DNA of 50,518 nt, taken from the NCBI RefSeq assembly GCF_000525915.1, contig NZ_AODH01000036.1:1-50518 (forward strand). Reading direction: 5' to 3'. Position numbers and translations under genes: made by a program. This stretch comes from Brochothrix campestris FSL F6-1037. GTDB taxonomy: Bacteria > Bacillota > Bacilli > Lactobacillales > Listeriaceae. Of this stretch, positions 27,078-35,603 are shown piece after piece; position 1 is the stretch's first letter; each line of letters begins with the position of its first letter. A model generated the notes under the pieces. The model saw nothing but the letters and a program-made list of their open reading frames with translations. It was not told the DNA's origin and made no database searches.

Positions 27078-28556
27078 ATGATGACAACACTTATTGACAA
27101 ACGTTACGGACTATATATTGATGGACAATGGCAAACAGCAAATGATGCCCGATTTATTACTGCCGAAAACCCAAGTAATGGTGAACCATTAGCTGAATTC
27201 GTTGATGCGACACATGCTGATGTTGACCAAGCGGTCGCAGCTGCCCATCTTGCTTTCAAAAGTTGGAAAAAGGTTGATGTTGTAAACCGCAGTAAAATGT
27301 TACTTAAAATCGCTGACCTAATTGATGCTAATACCGATAAGTTAGCCATGATTGAAACGCTCGATAATGGTAAACCAATTAGAGAAACCTCAACGGTTGA
27401 TGTACCCTTAGCTGCCGATCACTTCCGCTATTTTGCGGGTGTTATCCGTGCTGAAGAAGGCAGTGTTAAAGACTTTGATGAAGATACATTATCGCTCGTT
27501 TTACGTGAACCAATTGGTGTTGTTGGGCAAATCGTCCCTTGGAACTTCCCTATCTTAATGGCAGCTTGGAAAATAGCACCTGCGATTGCTGCAGGAAACA
27601 CCTTAGTAATTCACCCCTCTTCTTCAACAAGTCTGAGCTTGCTTGAATTATTCAAACTATTGGATCAAGTACTACCTGCTGGAGTCGTTAACTTAATAAC
27701 AGGTCGTGGTTCTGACTCTGGGGACTACATGTTGAAACACGACGGCTTTGCCAAACTTGCCTTCACTGGTTCGACTGAAATTGGTTACGAAGTCGCGGAG
27801 CAAGCTGCCAAACGGCTCATTCCTGCGACCTTGGAATTAGGTGGGAAATCAGCCAACATTTTCTTCGATGACATGCCGTTTGATCGTGCTATTGAAGGGG
27901 CTCAACTGGGAATTTTATTTAACCAAGGTCAGGTTTGTTGTGCCGGTTCACGTATTTTTGTCCAAGAAGGTATTTATGACAAGTTCATCGCTGCCTTAAA
28001 AACTGCCTTCGAAAAGGTTAAGGTTGGCTTACCGTGGGAAATGGATACGCAAATGGGTGCCCAAGTGAATATGCGTCAACTAGAAAAAATCAAAGACTAT
28101 GTTGCCATTGGTGAAGCTGAGGGGGCTACCTTGATTACAGGTGGTGTTTCCTTAGAAGTTAACGGCAATCGTAACGGGGCCTTTTTAGCGCCCACCTTAT
28201 TGGCTAATGTTACAAATGATATGCGCGTCGCTCAAGAAGAAATCTTTGGCCCCGTTGCAACGGTCATTAAATTCAAAACAATCGACGAGGTCATCACACT
28301 CGCTAATGATTCTGACTATGGTTTAGGAGGCGGTGTGTGGTCGACAAATATTAACACCGCACTTAAGGTCGCACGTGGCATGGAAACAGGCCGTGTTTGG
28401 GTCAATACGTATAACCAAATTCCAGCCGGAGCTCCTTTTGGCGGTGTTAAGAAATCAGGCATTGGTCGTGAAACACATAAGATGATGCTCGATGCTTATT
28501 CACAATCAAAAAACATTTATATTAGCACAAAAGAAGCGACCGACGGACTTTATTAA
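27078..28556 (+). CDS. NAD(P)-dependent aldehyde dehydrogenase (second paralog)
   Basis: This 492-residue close paralog of the preceding enzyme is very similar throughout. Catalytic Asn156, Glu253 and Cys287 are conserved. The lysine of the VIKPS motif is replaced by histidine (VIHPS, His179), which normally contacts the cofactor ribose or phosphate, so coenzyme preference may differ. The frame is open from 26949, inside the promoter. The ATG at 27078 (with an adjacent ATG at 27081) follows GAAGGGAAG at normal spacing. It has its own cre-bearing promoter and terminator. Confidence 0.94.
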   Translation: MMTTLIDKRYGLYIDGQWQTANDARFITAENPSNGEPLAEFVDATHADVDQAVAAAHLAFKSWKKVDVVNRSKMLLKIADLIDANTDKLAMIETLDNGKPIRETSTVDVPLAADHFRYFAGVIRAEEGSVKDFDEDTLSLVLREPIGVVGQIVPWNFPILMAAWKIAPAIAAGNTLVIHPSSSTSLSLLELFKLLDQVLPAGVVNLITGRGSDSGDYMLKHDGFAKLAFTGSTEIGYEVAEQAAKRLIPATLELGGKSANIFFDDMPFDRAIEGAQLGILFNQGQVCCAGSRIFVQEGIYDKFIAALKTAFEKVKVGLPWEMDTQMGAQVNMRQLEKIKDYVAIGEAEGATLITGGVSLEVNGNRNGAFLAPTLLANVTNDMRVAQEEIFGPVATVIKFKTIDEVITLANDSDYGLGGGVWSTNINTALKVARGMETGRVWVNTYNQIPAGAPFGGVKKSGIGRETHKMMLDAYSQSKNIYISTKEATDGLY

Positions 28557-28638
28557 CTAAGACTGTTAGTCTTAGCTGTTCGTAAAAAGGCGTTTACTTT
28601 TAATTATTTTCAATGCTATCGACTTGATATACAATCGG

Positions 28639-28665
28639 ACACAGCCGAAAGCGGCTGTGTTTTTT
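28639..28665 (+). terminator. Terminator after the second aldehyde dehydrogenase
   Basis: ACACAGCCG / CGGCTGTGT stem, AAAG loop and T6. Confidence 0.9.
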
Positions 28666-28708
28666 ATGCTATAATTGAGCATAACTTTCAATACTTAGGA
28701 GGATTTTG

Positions 28709-29140
28709 ATGAAACTGATTGAGATTAAGACCACAGAACAACTACAGGCTGCATTCGCAATTCGGATGGCGGTTTTTGTTGATGAACAAGGTGTTGCCCC
28801 CGACAATGAACTTGACGCCTACGATACTTTAACCGCTGCTCATCATTTTCTCTTAACTGACGGTGAGCGCCCCGTTGGTACGGCTCGGCTACGATTTATC
28901 GCAAATGATACCGCTAAACTCGAACGAATTTGTGTGCTTGCAAATCATCGGAAAGGTGGCATGGGACGTTTAATTATCGACGGACTTGAAGAACATGCGC
29001 GTGCTCATCAGCAAGTTAGAGCAATTCTTCATGGACAAACACAGGCTGAGGTTTTCTATAATAAACTCGGCTACGAAACCGTCTCAGCTGTTTTTTACGA
29101 AGAAGCTATTCCACATGTTGAAATGAGTAAAAACTTATAG
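28709..29140 (+). CDS. GNAT-family N-acetyltransferase (YjcF/ElaA-like)
   Basis: This 143-residue acetyltransferase begins with the conserved IRMAVFVDEQGVAPDNELD of the YjcF/ElaA subgroup. The acetyl-CoA loop lies at KLERICVLANHRKGGMGRLI, and the family end HGQTQAEVFYNKLGYE follows. The acceptor is unknown. AGGAGG lies 6 bases before the ATG at 28709, so the in-frame TTG just before it is not used. It is monocistronic, with a strong terminator downstream. Confidence 0.9.
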   Translation: MKLIEIKTTEQLQAAFAIRMAVFVDEQGVAPDNELDAYDTLTAAHHFLLTDGERPVGTARLRFIANDTAKLERICVLANHRKGGMGRLIIDGLEEHARAHQQVRAILHGQTQAEVFYNKLGYETVSAVFYEEAIPHVEMSKNL

Positions 29141-29151
29141 ACCATAAATTA

Positions 29152-29189
29152 AAAGGAGTAAATCAGTAACGACTGATTCACTCCTTTTT
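29152..29189 (+). terminator. Terminator after the GNAT gene
   Basis: AAAGGAGT...ACTCCTTT outer stem plus AATCAGT/ACTGATT inner stem, T5 tail. Confidence 0.88.
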
Positions 29190-29280
29190 GGCTATTTCAC
29201 AGTAACTTCATCGTCGGCAAATCGTCGCTTGCCTTACCCTTCCAATAGCTTCAAAGTTTAATGAGCTGCTTTCACTTTTC
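29190..29280. repeat. Dispersed intergenic repeat, copy 1 (diverged)
   Basis: It aligns with the copy at 34915-35009: GGmTATTTCA, AAATnGTCGCT, TCCAATAnCT and AAAGTTnAAnGAGCTG appear in the same order and spacing. It overlaps the last codons of the FMN reductase gene (stop at 29258). Confidence 0.6.
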
Positions 29281-29809
29281 GCTCTAACTGTTCGGCACCC
29301 GTAACGAGTGCAAGAGCCAGTTCCTCTAAACGCTGTAAACAGTTCGGGGTGATAATCGCATCATTCGCATAGTCTGCCTCTTCTAAAAAAACATAGGATG
29401 GCAGTAAATCCGCCTTCATATAAGATAAAATCGGTTTTAACTGTTGTTCTACCATCAAGAAATGTTTTTGTGATCCCGCTGTGACAATAATCCCGACCTT
29501 CTTCTGCTTCAAGGCATCAATCGGTAGTAAATCAAAGACATTTTTTAACGCACCGGGAATTGAGGCTTGAAATGTTGGTGTTCCGACAATAATTGCATCG
29601 GCAGCCATCAACGTTTCAGTAACATAGCGTGTATCACCTGTATAGGTCTCATAGGGTCTTCCATCACTATACACAAGCTCATAGTCACTAATATCAATTA
29701 AGGTTACCTGATGTAATGGGTACCTATTTCGTAATGTTGTTAACGCATGATCCATCGCTATTCGCGTTTTCTTACCAACGACAGCACCTGTTAATCCGAC
29801 AATATTCAC
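29258..29809 (-). CDS. NADPH-dependent FMN reductase (SsuE-like), paralog 1
   Basis: This 183-residue flavodoxin-fold reductase supplies reduced FMN. GLTGAVVGKKTR is the phosphate loop. GTPTFQASIPGALKNVFDLLP and VTAGSQKHFLMVEQQLKPIL are diagnostic of the NADPH-dependent FMN reductase family. The frame is open from a TTG at 29827, which would sit on the AAAGGAAGAG ribosome binding site; the GTG at 29809 is preferred and matches the start of the paralog at 35587. The final codons (KVKAAH) fall inside a dispersed repeat. No partner oxygenase is adjacent, unlike the second paralog. Confidence 0.9.
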   Translation of the reverse strand: MNIVGLTGAVVGKKTRIAMDHALTTLRNRYPLHQVTLIDISDYELVYSDGRPYETYTGDTRYVTETLMAADAIIVGTPTFQASIPGALKNVFDLLPIDALKQKKVGIIVTAGSQKHFLMVEQQLKPILSYMKADLLPSYVFLEEADYANDAIITPNCLQRLEELALALVTGAEQLERKVKAAH

Positions 29810-29882
29810 TTTCTCTCTTCCTTTCAAAACGCATTACTTTCTCTTCTTCCCCATTATAACGACTCTTGTTTAAAAGCTCTGT

Positions 29883-29940
29883 AATACTGCTCAAAAAAAG
29901 ACAGTTGCCACGTGGCAACTGTCTTTTTTGAGCAGTATTC
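29883..29940. terminator. Very long near-perfect palindrome (bidirectional terminator)
   Basis: Two arms of about 28 bases (AATACTGCTC...GACAGTTGCCAC and its complement) pair with a single one-base bulge in the A/T run and almost no loop. It lies 11 bases past the small membrane-peptide gene and upstream of the FMN reductase. It exceeds an ordinary terminator in length. Confidence 0.8.
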
Positions 29941-29951
29941 TATGTTAAGGA

Positions 29952-30035
29952 CTATTTCGTCCGCCAAACTTTCACACAAAAAATAACACTAATGAGTAAT
30001 CCTAACGCGATGATAAGTAAAAGGCTTACTGCCAT
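29952..30035 (-). CDS. Small single-span membrane peptide (27 residues)
   Basis: From the ATG at 30035 the product is MAVSLLLIIALGLLISVIFC followed by a short basic tail (VKVWRTK): one membrane helix and positive C-terminus. TCGGAGGAATT places a strong ribosome binding site 6-7 bases before this ATG, which supports translation. A longer frame open from 30185 has no such site. Size and shape recall small membrane peptides, including type I toxins, but no antisense RNA promoter was identified. The long palindrome just downstream ends the transcript. Confidence 0.55.
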   Translation of the reverse strand: MAVSLLLIIALGLLISVIFCVKVWRTK

Positions 30036-30111
30036 ATCAATTCCTCCGAATCCTTTATGGTTTAATTTTAGCATAAATAAGACCACTATTATGTGAGGAT
30101 AATGTGACGTT

Positions 30112-31279
30112 TTAGGTTGACTGTCTTTCTTTACGACCATGTAACACATAATAGAGCCCCATTCCAAGTAACACATAACATGCAAGTCCTAAGTAGACGC
30201 CGTGAAAACCAGAGGCAGGAATGATGTATCCTAATAAAAACGGACCAATACCATAGCCTAAGTCGAGGCAAATAAAATAGGTTGAATTTGCCAAACCCAT
30301 CCGTTCTTTCGGAGCCAGTTTAACGGCTAAGGCTTGCGTTGTTGACTGAAAATTACCGTAGCCTAAGCCCATAATTAAAGCCGCTAACAAGACAAACGAC
30401 ATTGTTGTTGCTTGACTAAGAATCGCAAATCCTAAAGCGAATAAAAGCAAGGATGGATACACAATGACATTAGCCCCTCTACTATCTAATAGGCGTCCTG
30501 AAAACGGTCGTGAGATTAAGACAATTAAGGCATAGATGAGAAAATATAAACTCCCCGCTTGAATCATCTTTAATTCAGCTGTAAAATTCGTCATAAATGA
30601 GAGCACACTGGAATAACCTAATGCCATAAAGAACATCACAAGCGCGATTGGTAATGCCGATTTTTCAACGTAATCACTGAGTTTGAAGCCTTTTAAACTT
30701 TGCACTTTTTTTAGTGGAGGTGCCTTAACAAAGAACATCGCGATTAAGCATAATACACCGATGATAAATGAAAAGGTAAAAATACTTGTGAATCCGAGAC
30801 GATTCATCATCGCAATGCCGATTAAAGGGCCGATCGCAGTCGAAACAACTGTACTTAAACTAAAGTAACCAATGCCCTCACCGGCACGACTAGCTGGAAT
30901 AATTAACGAGATGATTGTTCCCGTCGCTGTCGTTGCCACACCAAAACCGAGGCCATGAAAAAAAACGTACGACCATGAGTGATACAAGTGATGTTGCAAA
31001 AAAATAACAGAGCGTCATCACTAAAAATAGCGCCATGCCAAACCAGAGCATACGGATTAAACCAAGCTGATTGATTAATCGACCTGCAAGGAGACGTCCA
31101 ATGACTGAGCCAATAATAAAGATACTCGCGACGAGCCCACCAAGACTTGTCGAAGCATGATACACACTCATTGCATAACTTGCCATCGTCACCAGCATTA
31201 AATACATTGAGAGTGTTAAAACGAAGTTGACGACGGAGGTAGCAATAAAATTGCCGGTAAATAATCTCTCTTTTTCCAT
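30112..31279 (-). pseudogene. MFS transporter (paralog of the 31737-32921 gene), broken at an 8-base T run
   Basis: This is a 12-helix major facilitator of the drug-efflux type. The first 109 residues (MEKERLFTGNFIATS to MVVRFF) and the rest (HGLGFGVATTATGTIISL onward) are in different frames. Removing one base from the 8-base run at 30958-30965 joins them into 388 residues that align along their length with the neighbouring 394-residue transporter. No other damage is seen. It is the last gene of an MFS-MarR-MFS operon, 18 bases after the MarR gene. It could be a sequencing error or a recent loss. Confidence 0.85.
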
Positions 31280-31297
31280 CTGCTAAAACCTTCTTTT

Positions 31298-31711
31298 TTA
31301 TAGTTTGTTCATTACTGTTTTTAAAAAGCGGGTGACGAGCGCCTGTTCTTCCTGCGTGAAATCAGCCGCTAGTTCTTGTTGGTAGTTGCTCAAATATGCT
31401 TCGACATCGTCACAAATATTTTTTCCCTCAGTGGTTAAAGAAACATGTTTCACCCGTTTATCTGCTCCTGGGGTCACTTCGACATAACCACTTTCGACTA
31501 ATTTTTGAACAACTTTGGTTGATGTTGGACGTTCAATGTGTTGATGCGTAGCAATTGCACTGACTGTTTGTGGTCCTTCGTTTGAAATGAAATACAACAC
31601 AAACCATTGAGCACTCGATAAATTAATTTTTTCTAGACGTTCATTTAAATGTTTTCGATACGGTTGTTGCAACCGTGAAAAGGCTAAAAATAATTCCCGA
31701 TGCTGATTCAT
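31298..31711 (-). CDS. MarR-family transcriptional regulator
   Basis: This 137-residue winged-helix regulator has LSSAQWFVLYFISNEGPQ, the recognition region ERPTSTKVVQKLVESGYVEV, and the wing TPGADKRVKHVSLT. GAGGTG lies before the ATG. It sits between two paralogous MFS genes (25 and 18 bases away), so it most likely represses this operon until an efflux substrate releases it. A 21-bp inverted repeat near the operon start site (32975-32995) is a plausible operator. Confidence 0.9.
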   Translation of the reverse strand: MNQHRELFLAFSRLQQPYRKHLNERLEKINLSSAQWFVLYFISNEGPQTVSAIATHQHIERPTSTKVVQKLVESGYVEVTPGADKRVKHVSLTTEGKNICDDVEAYLSNYQQELAADFTQEEQALVTRFLKTVMNKL

Positions 31712-31736
31712 AACGACACCTCTTTCACTTCAACGC

Positions 31737-32921
31737 TTACTTTCTTCCATTTGGAAATAATAAGTCGTGATCTTTACGACCATGTAAGAAAAAGTATAAC
31801 ACAAGACCAATCAAACTAAAGATAGCTAAGGCCAAATACACACCACTGTAACCGTACGTCGGTACTAAATAGCCGAGAGCGAACGGACCAAACCCTAAAC
31901 CTAAGTCTAAAAAGATAAAGTAGGTCGAATTTGCTAAGCCCATCCGTTCTTTTGGTGTGACTTTAACAGCAATCGCCTGTGTCGTTGATTGTAAGTTTCC
32001 ATAACCTAAACCGATAATAACAGCGGCACAAAGAAAGAGCACTGTTGTTGTCGTATGACTCAAAAGGAATAAACCGCCAGCAAATAAAATCAATCCGGGA
32101 TAAATAATGCTGTTGCCCCCTCTACTGTCTAAGAGACGGCCAGTAAACGGGCGTGATACTAAAATAGCTAGAGCATAAACTAAAAAGTAAAAACTTCCCG
32201 CTTGAACGAGCTTGATTTCATTCGCATAAGCTGTAATAAATGAGAGGATGCCAGAGTAAGCAAAGGCGGCATAAAAAATCACAATTGAAATCGGTAACGC
32301 TCTTTTTTCAAAATAGTCACTAAAGCGAAAACCTTTTTGATGTGCTTTAGCAACAATGACTGGCGCTTTAATAAAGCCGGCTAGCACTAAACTAATAATA
32401 CCAACAACGAATGAGAACACAAAAATACTTGTGTAACCAAAATGACCGAGCAAGGCAATCCCGATTAGTGGTCCAATCGCTGTCGCCAACACAGTACTCA
32501 AGCTGAAGTAACCAATTCCTTCACCACTGCGGCTCGGTGGTAAAATTTGGGAAACAATTGTCCCAGTTGCCGTCGTTGCTAACCCGAGGCCTAAACCATG
32601 AATTAAACGGATAAGCATTAAAACGTAAATATTCGTTGGGATAAAATAAAGCATTAATGTCACGACAACAATAACGAGACCCATCAATAGCATTTTATGC
32701 GTCCCAATCTGCGTAATAAAACGGCCTGCAACTAAACGGCCGAATAACGAACCGATAATAAAGATACTCGATACTAATCCCGCTAAACTGGTAGAGGCAT
32801 CGTATTTTTCAATTGAATAACTTGTCATAATAACTAATAACAAGTACATTGATAGCATTAACACGAATGTAACGACCGAAGTAGATATAAAATCCTTCGT
32901 AAATAATTTTTCTTTTTTCAT
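31737..32921 (-). CDS. MFS drug-efflux-type transporter
   Basis: This 394-residue 12-helix transporter is intact. Motif A-like GSLFGRLVAGRFITQIGTHK is in loop 2-3, and RLIHGLGLGLATTATGTIVS is in the motif B/C region. It is the first gene of an operon with a MarR regulator and a frameshifted paralog. The pair probably arose by tandem duplication around the regulator. Substrate unknown; efflux of toxic small molecules is inferred from family and MarR control. Confidence 0.92.
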   Translation of the reverse strand: MKKEKLFTKDFISTSVVTFVLMLSMYLLLVIMTSYSIEKYDASTSLAGLVSSIFIIGSLFGRLVAGRFITQIGTHKMLLMGLVIVVVTLMLYFIPTNIYVLMLIRLIHGLGLGLATTATGTIVSQILPPSRSGEGIGYFSLSTVLATAIGPLIGIALLGHFGYTSIFVFSFVVGIISLVLAGFIKAPVIVAKAHQKGFRFSDYFEKRALPISIVIFYAAFAYSGILSFITAYANEIKLVQAGSFYFLVYALAILVSRPFTGRLLDSRGGNSIIYPGLILFAGGLFLLSHTTTTVLFLCAAVIIGLGYGNLQSTTQAIAVKVTPKERMGLANSTYFIFLDLGLGFGPFALGYLVPTYGYSGVYLALAIFSLIGLVLYFFLHGRKDHDLLFPNGRK

Positions 32922-32974
32922 TTTTCTTAAACGCTCCCTTTTATTACCGTTTCAGCTGTTAACCTATTGTTTAA

Positions 32975-33033
32975 TTAGTTAGTTAGCGAAACTAATACAG
33001 AGCTATTATGTACCTGTAAGTGGTCTTTGTCAA
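32975..33033 (-). promoter_or_regulatory. Promoter and candidate MarR operator of the MFS-MarR-MFS operon
   Basis: Minus strand TTGACA (33033-33028), 17-bp spacer, CATAAT (33010-33005). Just downstream, around the start of transcription, TTAGTT-N9-AACTAA (32975-32995) forms a 21-bp dyad of the size MarR dimers use. Confidence 0.65.
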
Positions 33034-33046
33034 TCACCATTCAAAA

Positions 33047-33073
33047 AAGCACCGACAGTCATTGTCGGTGCTT
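33047..33073 (-). terminator. Terminator downstream of the SDR gene
   Basis: AAGCACCGACA / TGTCGGTGCTT stem with a T6 tail on the minus strand, about 220 bases past the SDR stop. The 370-bp gap 32922-33291 holds this, the MFS operon promoter and a dispersed repeat. Confidence 0.8.
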
Positions 33074-33196
33074 CAGATTGTAAACAAAATCGAATTACAC
33101 TGCTTTTTCTGTGAAAAGTAATCAAGCGACTTTGTTTACGAGCTGATTAGATTGAATGGAAATATTGTTCTATCCGCTCGTTTAATCAACTAACTT

Positions 33197-33292
33197 CGAT
33201 GATATTTCATGGAAAAGTTACGATGGGAAATAGTCGAGATGTTATTTTCTCCAATTACTGCAGTTTAGAACGGCTTTAAATTGCTTTCGTTC
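33197..33292. repeat. Dispersed intergenic repeat, copy 2
   Basis: GATATTTCATGnAAAAGT, GGGAAATAGTCG and CTCCAATnnCTGC occur in the same order as in the copy at 34915-35009. It abuts the stop codon of the SDR gene. Confidence 0.65.
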
Positions 33293-34050
33293 TAGTAGGC
33301 ACTCCAACCTGAATCGGCTGCGATTATTTGACCATTTACGAAACTTGAGTCATCACTACCAAGGAATAACGCTACTTTCGCAATTTCTGCTGCCGTACCC
33401 ATCCGTGGGTTAATCGCCATTCCTAATTGTTGGCGACCGGCACCGAATGGATTAATATTCGTCATCGATGAGCCGATGTTCGTTGCAACCCCACCGGGTG
33501 CAATCGCATTCGTCCGAATGTTTTCATCGGCATACATGAAAGCTGTGTTTTTGGTAAAACCGACAACTGCATGTTTAGAGGCTGTATACGTACCACCTGC
33601 TCGTGCTCCGAATAAGCCCCCAGCTGAGGCAATATTAACGATAACACCTGATCCTTGTTTTTGAAAAAAAGGAATGACCTTGCGTGTTGTTCGCATCACA
33701 CTTTTTGTATTTACTTCAAACACAAGATCCCAACGCTCATCGGTAATATCAGCGGCTGGTTCCATCCCATCCATAATACCGGCATTATTAACTAAAATAT
33801 CGACTTGACCATAAGTTTCTACCGTCGTATCGATTAACGTATTAATATCTTCTAAGCTTGCAACATTCGTCTTAATTGCTAAAGCTTCACCGCCCGCGCT
33901 TTTAATTGCTACAACTGTTTCATTCGCGCCATCTAAATTCAAATCGGAGACAACAACTTTCGCTCCCTCAGTTGCATAAAGTTCTGCAATTGCTTTTCCC
34001 ATACCTGAAGCTGCGCCTGTAACAACGGCTACTTTCCCTGCTAATTTCAT
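33292..34050 (-). CDS. Short-chain dehydrogenase/reductase (SDR)
   Basis: This 252-residue classical SDR has cofactor motif TGAASGMGKAI, the structural NNAG at about 85-88, a catalytic Ser in VNIASAGG and YTASK. GGAGGG lies immediately before the ATG at 34050; an upstream in-frame ATG (34065) would lie over this site and is rejected. It is divergent from a TetR regulator and probably controlled by it. The Asp after the second strand (VVVSDLN) favours NAD(H) over NADP(H). Substrate unknown. Confidence 0.92.
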   Translation of the reverse strand: MKLAGKVAVVTGAASGMGKAIAELYATEGAKVVVSDLNLDGANETVVAIKSAGGEALAIKTNVASLEDINTLIDTTVETYGQVDILVNNAGIMDGMEPAADITDERWDLVFEVNTKSVMRTTRKVIPFFQKQGSGVIVNIASAGGLFGARAGGTYTASKHAVVGFTKNTAFMYADENIRTNAIAPGGVATNIGSSMTNINPFGAGRQQLGMAINPRMGTAAEIAKVALFLGSDDSSFVNGQIIAADSGWSAY

Positions 34051-34084
34051 TGTAAATCCCTCCATTAAATTATTTTAGATAATC

Positions 34085-34143
34085 AACAACTGTTTGTTAT
34101 TTGTTACTATCTTTAGTATAATCAATTATAATTCGTTCCACAA
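34085..34143 (-). promoter_or_regulatory. SDR promoter with nearby dyad
   Basis: Minus strand TTGTGG (34143-34138), 17-bp spacer, TATACT (34120-34115). AACAA-CTGT-TTGTT (34085-34098) lies between the promoter and the SDR start and may bind the divergent TetR protein. Confidence 0.5.
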
Positions 34144-34234
34144 TCAGCAAATCCAGATGCTATCGTCCGTTTGTGAACACGCTTACATTTTTCGTGTGCT
34201 TAACTAACTTATCCAACAAAAAGGGGTGTCACTG

Positions 34235-34813
34235 TTGACTAAAGATTCTTATACCGATCGCCGCATTCGTAAATCAAAACAAGCGCTGCAAACCGCCTTG
34301 CTGACGCTCCTTAAGACACAACGACTACATGACATTAGCATTTCAAAACTTGTTCAAGTCGCTGATTTAAACCGTGGCACTTTTTATGCTAACTACGAAC
34401 GTAAGGAACAAATTTTAGATGACATTATAACCGAGGTCATTACCGATTTAATTAATTCGTATCGTTCACCTTTAGAAAATGAAGAAATATTTGATTTCAA
34501 ACGCTTAACTGCTTCATCAATCAAAATATTCAATCATGTTGAAGCACATGCTTCGTTTTACCAACTTATTTTGGCGGAGGAAAGCTTTTTATTATTCCAA
34601 AAGCGTATAACGTCTGAACTTAAACGACTGTCACTTGTCGAAATAAATCAACAACTCGATGATCAAACAATTGATTTAGACTTATTAGCGAGTTACCAAG
34701 CACATGCCATCTTCGGCTTAATTGTTACTTGGGTTGAAAGTGATTTTAAATACAGTGCACATTACATGTCCAAACAACTATTGAAAATCGTCAGTTCAAA
34801 GCTCTTACATTAA
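34235..34813 (+). CDS. TetR-family transcriptional regulator
   Basis: This 192-residue regulator begins with a DNA-binding domain (ISISKLVQVADLNRGTFYAN at about residues 35-55) of the TetR class with a DhaS/YxaF-like GTFYANYERKEQILDDI. A TetR_C-like ligand domain follows. The TTG at 34235 is chosen because AAGGGGTG precedes it by a normal distance; a GTG at 34226 also opens the frame. It is divergent from the SDR gene, its likely target. A hairpin follows at once. Confidence 0.88.
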   Translation: MTKDSYTDRRIRKSKQALQTALLTLLKTQRLHDISISKLVQVADLNRGTFYANYERKEQILDDIITEVITDLINSYRSPLENEEIFDFKRLTASSIKIFNHVEAHASFYQLILAEESFLLFQKRITSELKRLSLVEINQQLDDQTIDLDLLASYQAHAIFGLIVTWVESDFKYSAHYMSKQLLKIVSSKLLH

Positions 34814-34841
34814 ACAGACCGCGAAATGATTCGCGGTCTGT
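34814..34841 (+). terminator. Hairpin after the TetR gene
   Basis: ACAGACCGCGAA / TTCGCGGTCTGT perfect 12-bp stem with ATGA loop and no T run after it; a weak terminator or a 3'-end stabiliser. Confidence 0.6.
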
Positions 34842-35009
34842 TACACTCCAATATCTGCAAAGTTGAACGAGCTGATTCCACTTTTATTCTTCTAGTTTCA
34901 TCAGCTAACTTCTAGGATATTTCATGCAAAAGTCAGCGACGCGAAATAGTCGCTATTCTTTTACACTCCAATATCTGCGAAGTTGAACGAGCTGATTCCA
35001 CTTTTATTC
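34841..35009. repeat. Dispersed intergenic repeat, copies 3a and 3b (49-bp direct repeat)
   Basis: A 49-base segment starting TTACACTCCAATATCTGC occurs at 34841-34889 and 34961-35009 with one difference and a 120-base period. Between them is the other half of the unit (GGATATTTCATGCAAAAGT, GCGAAATAGTCGC). Confidence 0.85.
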
Positions 35010-35020
35010 CACTTTCAACT

Positions 35021-35587
35021 CTAAAAATCATACTCCGCGTCTTTTTCAATCCGTAGCCGTTCGCGCAGTAGTGTTAATTGATAAGTATCTTCGACTAAGC
35101 GTGCCAGTCTAAAATGGCTGTCATCATTGATAAGTTCATTGCGTAAAAAATCTTTTTCTTCAATAAACACATACGTCTCAACAATGCTTGCCTTCATATA
35201 CGAAAGGATTGGTTTCAACTGATGTTCAGCGATTAAAAAATGTTTCGGTGAGCCGGCTGTCACAAAAAAACTGACAACCTTATCACGAAAGGCATTGACG
35301 GGTAACAGATCAAAGATATTTTTCAAGGTTGCCGGTATCGACGCTTGAAAAATCGGTGTGCCAATTATAATCGCATCTGCGGCCATGATAGCTTCGGTTA
35401 CTTTTAAGGTGTCACCGGTATAACTCCGATAATCTCGGCCGTCACTAAAGACCATTTGATAGTCTGCTAAGTCTAGCAGTTCAACCTCTGCACTCGGATA
35501 GTTTGTTCGCATCAGTTTCAAGACGACATCCATCGCTGTTCGTGTTTTCTTGCCGACATTAGAGCCTGCTAATCCAATAATTTTCAT
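35021..35587 (-). CDS. NADPH-dependent FMN reductase (SsuE-like), paralog 2
   Basis: This 188-residue flavin reductase is similar to the one at 29258-29809 (GLAGSNVGKKTRTAMD, GTPIFQASIPATLKNIFDLLP, GSPKHFLIAEHQLKPILSYM). The frame is open far upstream to 35758, but that overlaps the preceding gene; GGGG before the ATG at 35587 and alignment to the paralog fix the start. It is the last gene of the MarR-dioxygenase-LLM-reductase operon and follows the LLM gene by 16 bases. Supplying reduced FMN to that enzyme, as SsuE does for SsuD, is the obvious role. Confidence 0.9.
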   Translation of the reverse strand: MKIIGLAGSNVGKKTRTAMDVVLKLMRTNYPSAEVELLDLADYQMVFSDGRDYRSYTGDTLKVTEAIMAADAIIIGTPIFQASIPATLKNIFDLLPVNAFRDKVVSFFVTAGSPKHFLIAEHQLKPILSYMKASIVETYVFIEEKDFLRNELINDDSHFRLARLVEDTYQLTLLRERLRIEKDAEYDF

Positions 35588-35603
35588 CTCGCTGTGTTCC
35601 CCT

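Noticed and set aside
29883-29940. Attachment site or origin-like palindrome
   Set aside because: Position right after a small gene and the A/T-run flanks fit a transcription terminator; no integrase or replication gene is nearby.
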